Assembly: GCF_022343685.1 (NCBI RefSeq)
Contig: NZ_CP092123.1
Coordinates: 434,001-498,000, forward strand
Reading direction: 5' to 3'
DNA length: 64,000 nt
From: Marinobacterium sediminicola
GTDB lineage: Bacteria; Pseudomonadota; Gammaproteobacteria; Pseudomonadales; Balneatricaceae
Part shown: one piece after another, positions 57,852 through 64,000 of the stretch
Numbering within the stretch: position 1 is the first letter of the stretch
Layout: every line of letters begins with the position of its first letter
Notes under the pieces: model-generated
What the model was told of the DNA's origin: nothing
What the model saw: only the letters and a program-made list of their open reading frames with translations
The model's database searches: none
Position numbers and translations under genes: made by a program

Positions 57852-58511
57852 ATGAAAAAACTGATGCTGGCAACGGCCATGAGCGCGCTGGTACTGGGTG
57901 GCTGTACGACGCTGGATCCTTACACTCAGGAATCCAAAACGTCCAACGCAACCAAAGGCGCAGGTATCGGAGCGCTGGCAGGGGCCGTTCTCGGTGCTGC
58001 TGTTTCCGATAAGGGTGATCGCAACGAAGGCGCGCTGGCGGGGGCTGTCATCGGAGGTGCAGTCGGTGGTGGCATCGGTTACTACATGGATCGTCAGGAA
58101 ATGCTGTTGCGCCAGGAGCTGGAAGGCACAGGGGTGCGTGTTGAGCGTATTGGTGACGACATCCGCCTGATCATGCCCGGGAATATTACCTTCGCCACCG
58201 ACAGTGATCGTGTTGCACCTTCTTTCTACTCGGTGCTGGATTCGGTGGCCAAAGTGCTGATCAAGTTCGACCGTACCCAGGTTGCGGTTGAGGGCTTTAC
58301 GGACTCCACGGGTTCTTTCGAATATAACCAGCAGCTGTCGGAGCGCCGTGCCACCAGCGTTGCTCGTTATCTGTCGTCGGTTGGTGTGGATAACCTGCGC
58401 CTGGATGCTCGCGGTTATGGCGAGCGCTACCCGATTGCCAGTAATGATTCGGCCGCAGGGCGGGCAGCGAATCGCCGTGTTGAAATCAAGATTCGCGGTA
58501 CTCAGCGTTGA
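57852..58511 (+). CDS. OmpA family lipoprotein (YiaD-like)
   Basis: A 219-residue lipoprotein with lipobox LVLGGCTTL (Cys18). A glycine-zipper segment (GAGIGALAGAVLGAAVSD and GAVIGGAVGGGIGYYMD, about 35-80) precedes an OmpA C-terminal peptidoglycan-binding domain (about 105-217; VEGFTDSTGS ... SERRATSVARYL ... NRRVEIKI). It should tether outer membrane to peptidoglycan. AGGAGG gives a strong ribosome binding site. A bidirectional terminator follows. Confidence 0.93.
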   Translation: MKKLMLATAMSALVLGGCTTLDPYTQESKTSNATKGAGIGALAGAVLGAAVSDKGDRNEGALAGAVIGGAVGGGIGYYMDRQEMLLRQELEGTGVRVERIGDDIRLIMPGNITFATDSDRVAPSFYSVLDSVAKVLIKFDRTQVAVEGFTDSTGSFEYNQQLSERRATSVARYLSSVGVDNLRLDARGYGERYPIASNDSAAGRAANRRVEIKIRGTQR

Positions 58512-58539
58512 ATTGAAGAATAGCTTTCCGGCGGCAAGC

Positions 58540-58575
58540 AAAAAGGGGCGTCCACAGGACGCCCCTTCTGGTTTT
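58540..58575. terminator. Bidirectional terminator between the OmpA lipoprotein and zapB
   Basis: GGGGCGTCC and GGACGCCCC (58545-58565) pair around ACA, with an A run on the left and TTCTGGTTTTT on the right. It ends both the plus-strand lipoprotein gene and the minus-strand zapB transcript. Confidence 0.85.
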
Positions 58576-58593
58576 TCTATGCCAGGCCGTGCT

Positions 58594-58788
58594 TCAGATG
58601 TTTTCGCTTTCCTTCAGGCGATCAAACTTGCCCAGCAGACGCTGCAGGTTTTGTTCGGTCCGGGAACGTTCCTCTTCGAGGCCTTGTTTGGCCTGGCGCA
58701 GCTCACTGACTTCCAAGCGCAGCAGTTCGACCTCTTCGATCAATCCCTCAATTTTGCTTTCCAGTTCGGTAAAGAGTTCGCTCTGCAT
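58594..58788 (-). CDS. zapB: Cell division coiled-coil protein ZapB
   Basis: ZapB is a short coiled-coil protein that joins ZapA/FtsZ to MatP at mid-cell. The 64-residue protein aligns along its length with E. coli ZapB (LFTELESKIEGLIEEVELLRLEVSELRQ versus [26 protein letters not shown]) and is heptad-rich throughout. A GTG at 58809 would add seven residues, but AGGAG lies between it and the ATG at 58788, which decides the start. SlyX was considered and does not fit. It lies 49 bases downstream of flgT. Confidence 0.8.
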   Translation of the reverse strand: MQSELFTELESKIEGLIEEVELLRLEVSELRQAKQGLEEERSRTEQNLQRLLGKFDRLKESENI

Positions 58789-58837
58789 GGTGACTTGCTC
58801 CTGTGGCACTCGCTAAAAGTGCTCAAGACTAAGCCTG

Positions 58838-60061
58838 TCAATGCGCAATTACAATATCGTCCTGCTGAATGTTGAGGGTTTCGCTATCGACGTCCAGTGT
58901 GCCTTTGGAGAAGCTGGGCTGAGTTTGCGTCAGGGTGAGATTGTGCTCGGTATTGATGAGCTCGTACTCGGGGCGCATTTGGCCATCATAGTGGGTCAGG
59001 CGGCGGTAGACGCTGAGTCGGTCTCCCGGTTTGAGGCCGTCAAGGCTGCCTGCACTGATCCATACCTCCTTGTCGCGGGTGCGGGTGATGCGCGCCGTAA
59101 ATGGCTCGCAGGTCAGTTGTAGCTGAATATCGTTGCTGACCGCCCGGATGACACTGCGCAGCTGCTGGCCAAACGGCTGCTGCCAGAACTGCGGGGTACC
59201 AAAACCAACCTTGGCGTGGCTGTCCGCGTTCCAGTCGGCCGTCATGTGATAGCGCTGTTGGTGTTTGAGAGCACCGGTGAAGGCATCATGGATGAACAGG
59301 TCGAGTACCAGATCACGCTGATGGAAGCGCTGCTCCCTGTCGAACTGCCGGTACAGATCGACCAGTACGTTAGGCTCGCGTGGGCCAGGAGTATAGTGTG
59401 GCGCCATTCCGCGGATGACGCCGCTAATCAGGTACTGCACCTGGTGCTGGGGCGTGTTGTTCAGGATGGTGGTCAGGGTGCCCTCGGGCAGCAGGCGAAC
59501 CGGTGCCTGGGTTGGGTCGCCAATGATGTTCAGGTTGCCGGCATCCAGTGCTTCAAAGGTACTGCTGCGCTGCAGCTCGTAGGCCAGCAGTGTCGCCAGC
59601 CCCTGCTGAATTTCGTGCAACTGGCCGTTATTGGCATCGGCAGGGTTCTCCAGCGGGAAATGTGTGATCGCCAGGGATTTTCGATAAGCCGTTTGCGGCA
59701 GGCTGTCCTTGCAGCCCTGCGCGATATCCACATCCGCGATAATGGTAACGCTGATCTGATCATCCCTGACCTGCTCATCAATCACGCGCACGTTACTGAC
59801 CTTGCCCAGTGTGCTCAGACGCAGGGTATCAATTTCCAGGACTCCGTCGCGGGCCTGGCGTGTACCGCTCAGCCAGGCGGAGGCACGAATCGAGGCTTGC
59901 TCCATGGCACGCTGCAGTGCCTGCTGGCGTGACAGTCCCGGGTCTTCTTCAACGTAAGGAGCCTGACCGGTGGCTTCAATCGACACCGCCGACGCCTGGC
60001 TTGGCAGCAGCAACAGGGTCAATGTCAGAAGGTGGAGCAGAGCGGCGGCTAGCTGTTTCAT
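58838..60061 (-). CDS. flgT: Flagellar assembly protein FlgT (H-/T-ring)
   Basis: FlgT is a periplasmic protein which builds the outer rings of polar sheathed or Na+-driven flagella and supports motor-ring assembly. The 407-residue precursor has a signal peptide ending at SQASA. The N-terminal domain has EATGQAPYVEEDPGLSRQQALQRAMEQAS and VSVTIIADVDIA-like strands, followed by a middle domain and a C-terminal domain with EVWISAGSLDGLKPGDRLSVYRR, which is the characteristic FlgT-C end. The ATG at 60061 has a weak ribosome binding site. The other flagellar gene (flgP) lies 2.5 kb away. Confidence 0.88.
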   Translation of the reverse strand: MKQLAAALLHLLTLTLLLLPSQASAVSIEATGQAPYVEEDPGLSRQQALQRAMEQASIRASAWLSGTRQARDGVLEIDTLRLSTLGKVSNVRVIDEQVRDDQISVTIIADVDIAQGCKDSLPQTAYRKSLAITHFPLENPADANNGQLHEIQQGLATLLAYELQRSSTFEALDAGNLNIIGDPTQAPVRLLPEGTLTTILNNTPQHQVQYLISGVIRGMAPHYTPGPREPNVLVDLYRQFDREQRFHQRDLVLDLFIHDAFTGALKHQQRYHMTADWNADSHAKVGFGTPQFWQQPFGQQLRSVIRAVSNDIQLQLTCEPFTARITRTRDKEVWISAGSLDGLKPGDRLSVYRRLTHYDGQMRPEYELINTEHNLTLTQTQPSFSKGTLDVDSETLNIQQDDIVIAH

Positions 60062-60154
60062 GAAGTCGAATCCCGACTGGCTGGGTGAGTGTCTCTGGAT
60101 TGTAGCGAGGAAAAACACCATATTACAGGCTGCAGGTCAGGATGGATAAGTCAG

Positions 60155-61561
60155 ATGAAGAGGATGTTGATATTGCTGTTTTGGGGGGCGCTGCTGTTTC
60201 CTCTGAGCACCACGGCCGAGGATGGTGTCAAAACCGACAGGCTAAGGCAGTTGATCAACGCAGCAGGCGTGCATCCCTCGGCATCATCCCTTGAACCAGT
60301 CTGGCGTGCACTGCAGGAATTGCCCATCGCACAGCTGATCGAACTGAGCCGTCAGGACAGCAACAATTACTTCGAGCAGGGATGGTTTGAATTGGCCCGA
60401 GACTATCGGCTGGTGACCACAAGTCAGCAAGACAGCCGGCTGGATCAGTGGCAGGCGCGCTGGTTTCACCACCCGGCGAAGGTCTGGCTGCCTTACCTGA
60501 AACAGGCAGTTCCACGGGCTTCAGTACCTGATCGTGTCGAGCGTCTTGGGGTGCTGTTGCCACTCAGTGGTCAGTTTGCAGAGCAGGGTCGAGAAGTGTT
60601 GGCCGGCATGCGTGCTGCACTGGAATGGGACCGGCGTCAGGGCTATGCGGTGCCTCAGTTGCAGATCCACGACACTGGGGCTGTGGAAGAATTGCCAGAA
60701 TTCTTGAGCCAGCTGGCGGAAGAGGGGGCTCCAGACCTGTTGGTTGGTCCGTTGCGACCTGAGCTGACACAGCAGCTCACCCGTATGCAGTCAGTCCCCG
60801 TGCTGGCTCTGAATCGGGCGGGAGGGGAAGAATTTAACGGCTATCAACTTGATTTGGCATCCGACCAGGAGCTGCGCCAGCTGATCAAGCAGATTCGGCA
60901 GGATGGTCACCGTCGTGTGTTGCTGCTGGCGCCAGCGGATGAAGCCTGGGTGGAGCCCCTGTTGGCCTGGATCGAGCAACTGAGTGTATCTCAGGAACTG
61001 GTCATTCAGGATCGCTTGCGCTATGAAGCGACACCTGAGCGGTTGAGCTGGCAACTGGGTCAAGTGCTGGGCGTGAACGCCAGTCGTGAGCGCGCGCAGC
61101 AACTGGCGCAATTGCTGCCGGAAGCGCCCAAACAGGAGGCACGGCATCGTCGAGACATCGATGCCGTGCTGTTGATCGCTCGGCCTGACGAGGCGCGATT
61201 GGTCAAGCCGATTCTCAATTATCACAGGGCAGATGCATTGCCGGTGTATGCCGGTTCACATCTGTTTACTGGCAAGGTTGACGCTATCCAGGATCGTGAC
61301 CTGGAAGGCATCGTATTTTGTGACATGCCTTGGCGATTGCGTCAGCGCCCGGGACGTTCACCCTCCAGCAGCTTTTTTGCACTGGGGCTGGATGCAGGGT
61401 CGGTCTATCGTGCCTTGCCACAGATGCGCGCGGGCGCTTCGGGGTATTTCGAAGGAGAAACAGGGCATCTGCGATTAGTGCGTGGTCATCGTCTGCAGCG
61501 TTCACTGCCATGTGCACGCTTCGTTCGGGGGGAGCCCCGTCTGATCACAACGGCTGACTGA
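60155..61561 (+). CDS. LpoA-like penicillin-binding protein activator, without lipobox
   Basis: The 468-residue protein has the two-lobed periplasmic-binding fold of LpoA (RLGVLLPLSGQFAEQGREVLAGMRAALEWDR; PDLLVGPLRPELTQQL; LPVYAGSHLFTGK; LEGIVFCDMPW). LpoA from E. coli and Haemophilus activates PBP1A from the outer membrane and is a lipoprotein with an N-terminal TPR domain. Here the signal peptide (MKRMLILLFWGALLFPLSTTA) has no cysteine, and the N-terminal part is only about 140 residues. It would be periplasmic and soluble. The ATG at 60155 is the only sensible start. Its neighbours are flgT (divergent) and a LysM gene (convergent). Confidence 0.82.
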   Translation: MKRMLILLFWGALLFPLSTTAEDGVKTDRLRQLINAAGVHPSASSLEPVWRALQELPIAQLIELSRQDSNNYFEQGWFELARDYRLVTTSQQDSRLDQWQARWFHHPAKVWLPYLKQAVPRASVPDRVERLGVLLPLSGQFAEQGREVLAGMRAALEWDRRQGYAVPQLQIHDTGAVEELPEFLSQLAEEGAPDLLVGPLRPELTQQLTRMQSVPVLALNRAGGEEFNGYQLDLASDQELRQLIKQIRQDGHRRVLLLAPADEAWVEPLLAWIEQLSVSQELVIQDRLRYEATPERLSWQLGQVLGVNASRERAQQLAQLLPEAPKQEARHRRDIDAVLLIARPDEARLVKPILNYHRADALPVYAGSHLFTGKVDAIQDRDLEGIVFCDMPWRLRQRPGRSPSSSFFALGLDAGSVYRALPQMRAGASGYFEGETGHLRLVRGHRLQRSLPCARFVRGEPRLITTAD

Positions 61562-61571
61562 GCGGGTGCTC

Positions 61572-62537
61572 TTAGTGCGCTCTGTCGCCCACGGCCGGAA
61601 TCTGCCGAGCCTGGAGAACAAGGGCAAGACTCATCTCATGGCTGGTATCAATCACCAGCATCCAGCCCCCTCCCTGTCGCGCCTTTATGACGGGTTCTGC
61701 CTGCGACGCAACGAGGTCGGGCTTGCTGTAGCGCAGCAAGTGGCCGGGTTTTAGCCCTGTGCCCAGGCCCTGGTCGAGTATCAGCAGGTAGCCTCCGGAC
61801 TGTTCATAGAGAGCCTTGATCACGTGAGCATTGATCGGCGCGTCCGGGTAGCCGATGTTGAAGCCCGTCGGGGGGCTCTCCAAAGGGAGGGCCAGCATGG
61901 TATGCAGGTCTTCCTGGCTGTTTTCGGTAACGCGCAAGCGCGCCTTGTCATCCTGCTGCAGTAGCAGCCTGGCCTTGCCGGTTCGGATCAGCTCCACCGT
62001 CGTTTCGCTAATCGGCTCCATGCTGGGCCTGAACAGTCCAAAGAGTGTACCTTCCGGGAACACTCGATCGAGCCCGTGGATGTATACATAGTCGCCATCG
62101 GCTTCAGCGCGGGTACTGTGAATGCGGATCAGAAGCTCTGGGGCGCCTGTGGCGAGCAGACGATAATCGGTACGCATCCGATCGATATGCCCGCTGCGCA
62201 GAAGGTCTTCTGCCATTACAACGATGGGGTCAAGCGAACCCGAGTTTTGGGATTGATCCAGTAGTGTCGTGGCGTGATGTTCGGTCTGTAAGGCGTTTTC
62301 CGTGGCCGTTGGCAGGCGCAGGCGAGCACCGGGCTGAAGCTGTTCTGGAGAGCGAATCTGAGGGTTGAGCGCCCATATCTCACGCCAGCGATCGGCACTG
62401 CCGAGCAGTTGTGCAGAGATGGAAGAGAGACTGTCTCCCTGCTGCACGGTGTACGTGCTGCTGGCTGCCGCGCCCGCTGGTGTCATGACCAGCGTAAGGG
62501 CAAGCAGCATGGCGGACCATGATGATGACGTCAGCAT
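61572..62537 (-). CDS. LysM protein with FlgT-C-like C-terminal region, flgP operon
   Basis: A 321-residue precursor. Signal peptide ~1-25; LysM domain ~27-76 (TYTVQQGDSLSSISAQLL ... LQPGARLRLP). Residues ~110-240 are a beta-rich region (YVYIHGLDRVFPEGTLFGLFRP) like that of the LysM proteins found near dprA. The C-terminal part has GGYLLILDQGLGTGLKPGHLLRYSKPD, which repeats the GLKPGxxLxxY pattern of FlgT-C. AAGGAG stands five bases before the ATG. It follows flgP by 58 bases and should be cotranscribed. I suggest it binds peptidoglycan around the flagellar basal body. Confidence 0.82.
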   Translation of the reverse strand: MLTSSSWSAMLLALTLVMTPAGAAASSTYTVQQGDSLSSISAQLLGSADRWREIWALNPQIRSPEQLQPGARLRLPTATENALQTEHHATTLLDQSQNSGSLDPIVVMAEDLLRSGHIDRMRTDYRLLATGAPELLIRIHSTRAEADGDYVYIHGLDRVFPEGTLFGLFRPSMEPISETTVELIRTGKARLLLQQDDKARLRVTENSQEDLHTMLALPLESPPTGFNIGYPDAPINAHVIKALYEQSGGYLLILDQGLGTGLKPGHLLRYSKPDLVASQAEPVIKARQGGGWMLVIDTSHEMSLALVLQARQIPAVGDRAH

Positions 62538-62564
62538 GCAGACTCCTTGCGGTGCCGGTTTGAA

Positions 62565-62587
62565 GAGACCTTCGCTGGGAAGGTCTC
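62565..62587 (-). repeat. Intercistronic hairpin between flgP and the LysM gene
   Basis: GAGACCTTC and GAAGGTCTC (nine bases, perfect) pair around a five-base loop in the 58-base gap. No T run follows on the minus strand, so it is more likely a processing or mRNA-stability element than a full terminator. Confidence 0.6.
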
Positions 62588-62595
62588 ATGTACAC

Positions 62596-63174
62596 TCAGT
62601 AACGCGGTGCGAAGGATGGAGTGCTGTAAGCGCTGCCGGGTGGCAGATGCCCACCTGCGGCATGCCAACGGCGTTCCTGCTCCAGCTGCTGAAGCATACG
62701 GCTACGGCTGATCTTCAGTGACATGGTGGTAACCGCCAGACCGTCGGCTTCGAATTCCTGATTGATAATGGCCGCACCCTGCACAAAGCTGTTGAGGTAG
62801 GCACGCAGGCGGTCACGGTCGGCGATGAAATCATCCATTCGGGTGTCCCCGACAATATGAAGGCCTGAAACCTGCTCCGCGATTTTACGGTAGGCATCAA
62901 GTTCAGAGGCACGAAGGGCCATCAGGCGCCGTTGGGCCAGACTCTCGAAAGTGCTTTTGGGAGCACCATAGCCGGTGACCTTGATGACCAGAGTGTCGTC
63001 GACCTTCGGTGAGGCATAGCTTGCCTGAGGCGCGGGTTGAGCGGGTGGCTGTTGTACCTGGACATAGGTTCTGGCGCGCGGCTCGCAGGGGTCGCAGTAG
63101 GGCGAGTATTGAGCGCAGCCAGTAATGATCAGAGCCAGACCTGCAATGGTAGTGAGCCTGAAAAGGTTGTTCAT
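62596..63174 (-). CDS. flgP: Flagellar outer-ring lipoprotein FlgP (LPP20 family)
   Basis: FlgP is an outer-membrane lipoprotein which forms a ring or disk around the flagellar basal body in Vibrio and Campylobacter. The 192-residue precursor has lipobox LIITGCAQY (Cys20). A Pro/Gln-rich linker precedes the LPP20 domain (about 60-170: VIKVTGYGAPKSTFESLAQRRLMALRASELDAYRKIAEQVSGLHI). The ATG at 63174 fits the signal peptide. A sigma-28 promoter match lies 61 bases upstream. FlgO, the usual partner, is not in the window. Confidence 0.88.
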   Translation of the reverse strand: MNNLFRLTTIAGLALIITGCAQYSPYCDPCEPRARTYVQVQQPPAQPAPQASYASPKVDDTLVIKVTGYGAPKSTFESLAQRRLMALRASELDAYRKIAEQVSGLHIVGDTRMDDFIADRDRLRAYLNSFVQGAAIINQEFEADGLAVTTMSLKISRSRMLQQLEQERRWHAAGGHLPPGSAYSTPSFAPRY

Positions 63175-63234
63175 AAGCCAAAAAGTCCTTGTCGACGCCT
63201 GAAAGGGCTGTATCCGGTCGTTGCTATAGCACCT

Positions 63235-63261
63235 ATATCGGTGCAAAAAGACGCTACTTTA
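63235..63261 (-). promoter_or_regulatory. Sigma-28 (FliA) promoter of flgP
   Basis: On the minus strand TAAAGTAG, then eleven bases, then ACCGATAT match the FliA consensus TAAAGTTT-N11-GCCGATAA at 12 of 16 positions with exact spacing. The site is 61 bases upstream of the flgP ATG, so flgP and the LysM gene would be late flagellar genes. Confidence 0.72.
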
Positions 63262-63275
63262 GCAAAAAATGCCGA

Positions 63276-63305
63276 GCGTCTCCCGGGGGAGACGCTTTTA
63301 TTTTT
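63276..63305 (-). terminator. Terminator downstream of glnD
   Basis: GCGTCTCCC and GGGAGACGC pair around GG, 23 bases after the glnD stop, with TTTTTT a few bases beyond on the minus strand and TTTTATTTTT on the plus side. It may work in both directions and insulates flgP from glnD. Confidence 0.78.
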
Positions 63306-63317
63306 GCAGGTGTGGCC

Positions 63318-64000
63318 TCAATGAATATGCTGGTCCAGCTGGTCACAGATCGACTGTTGCAGGCGGCGGCACAGCTCAGGGTCGCTGATTGGCTGATTCT
63401 GGCTGTCAGTGATGAAAAAGAAATCCTCGACGCGTTCGCCGATGCTGGAAATTTTGGCCTTGCGAACCGAAATTCCGAACTCGACAAAGATGCGCCCGAT
63501 GCGCGCCAGCAGTCCCGGGCGGTCAGGTGTGATTACCTCCAGTACTGTTTGCTGTGCAACCGGATCGTTGCTCAAGGTCAGGCGTGTCGGTGTCGTGAAT
63601 AGCTTCAGCTGGCGCGGTACCCTGCGTTGAATTATCTCAGGGTAGTCTTCCGGATCATCCAGCTCTTCGGTCAGATGTCGCTGAATATTCGCCAGATACT
63701 CGGGGTTCTCGGACAATGGCTGGTTATCTTCAGTCAACACCGTGTAGGTGTTCAGGGTGCGACCGTGATCGGTCAGAATGATGCGCGCATCCTGAATGTT
63801 CAGGTTGAGTTGATCCATTGCCGCCACGGTAGCCGGGAAGAGGGTGGGCAGATCCTCGCTGTAAATGAAGATCTCGGTGGCGCCTTCAAACACCCGATAG
63901 GAAGTCTTACGGATCAGCACCAGAGGTAGCGGGCTGTCACCATGCTCCAGAATCGCCTGAGTATGCCAGGCGATGTTATGGGCATCTTCGCGCAGGAAGT
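63318..64000 (-). CDS. glnD: Bifunctional uridylyltransferase/uridylyl-removing enzyme GlnD (5' part outside window)
   Basis: The C-terminal 226 residues or so of GlnD, the glutamine sensor that uridylylates PII proteins. The frame runs off the right edge. Both tandem ACT domains that bind glutamine are visible: EIFIYSEDLPTLFPATVAAMD (first) and VLEVITPDRPGLLARIGRIFVEFGISV (second), followed by the usual KISSIGERVEDFFFITD. It controls, through PII, NtrB/NtrC and GlnE, the glnA system in this window. Confidence 0.96.
   Translation of the reverse strand, partial: FLREDAHNIAWHTQAILEHGDSPLPLVLIRKTSYRVFEGATEIFIYSEDLPTLFPATVAAMDQLNLNIQDARIILTDHGRTLNTYTVLTEDNQPLSENPEYLANIQRHLTEELDDPEDYPEIIQRRVPRQLKLFTTPTRLTLSNDPVAQQTVLEVITPDRPGLLARIGRIFVEFGISVRKAKISSIGERVEDFFFITDSQNQPISDPELCRRLQQSICDQLDQHIH

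Noticed and set aside
58594-58809. SlyX assignment of the small coiled-coil gene
   Set aside because: SlyX has a different pattern and a C-terminal PPHY-type end; the alignment with ZapB is better along the whole length.

Overview
This window looks like chromosomal DNA of a motile, salt-tolerant gammaproteobacterium near the Pseudomonas/Oceanospirillales (Marinobacterium-like) branch. This is inferred from gene order and content; no 16S gene is present. The order proA-nadD-rsfS-rlmH-mrdA-rodA-mltB-rlpA-dacA-...-lipB-lipA and the block miaB-ybeZ-ybeY-corC-lnt / ybeL / leuS-lptE-holA match pseudomonads. FabY, an enlarged polymerase III psi subunit and polar-flagellum ring genes (flgT, flgP) point the same way. 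I see no insertion sequences, phage genes, tRNA or rRNA genes, or CRISPR arrays.

Layout. 1-1250: 3'-truncated membrane protein on the minus strand. 1414-13144: a compact plus-strand run for proline and NAD synthesis, ribosome maturation, elongation-specific cell wall synthesis (PBP2, RodA, MltB, RlpA, DacA), D-amino acid transamination and lipoate attachment, with several ATG/TGA overlaps and a strong terminator after lipA. 13269-17586: OsmC-like protein (+), then dtd, pip, typA and a small Cys-containing secreted protein (-). 17587-22104: glnA, glnL, glnG, with NtrC sites and sigma-54 promoters in front of glnA and of glnL. 22148-24872: trmL, an unknown, a lipoprotein cytochrome c, holA and lptE. 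24885-35861: leuS, a PstS-OmpA fusion behind a perfect 24-bp palindrome, ybeL, the minus-strand operon miaB to lnt, and a DUF1820 gene.

35865-43458: unknown lipoprotein, epmB, efp, epmA, a MalY/PatB lyase, leuA, a HolD-like psi subunit overlapping rimI. EpmA and EpmB modify Lys34 of the EF-P encoded between them. 43488-50528: an orphan CbiM-type membrane protein, a RegA/RegB-type redox two-component pair, a BCCT osmolyte transporter, and a DUF294 signalling protein coupled to a DEDDh exonuclease. 50626-57644: a PTS EIIC-EAL fusion, prfC, a TatD nuclease, a small lipoprotein and fabY. 57852-64000: OmpA-like lipoprotein, zapB, then flgT, an LpoA-like protein, a LysM protein and flgP, and finally the 3' end of glnD.

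The region I find least explained is 58838-63261. flgT and flgP (flagellar basal-disk/outer-ring components) flank an LpoA-like protein that has no lipobox and a LysM protein whose C-terminal part carries the same GLKPG pattern as FlgT. A close match to a sigma-28 promoter lies before flgP. I suggest this is an accessory flagellar ring / peptidoglycan-anchoring module.
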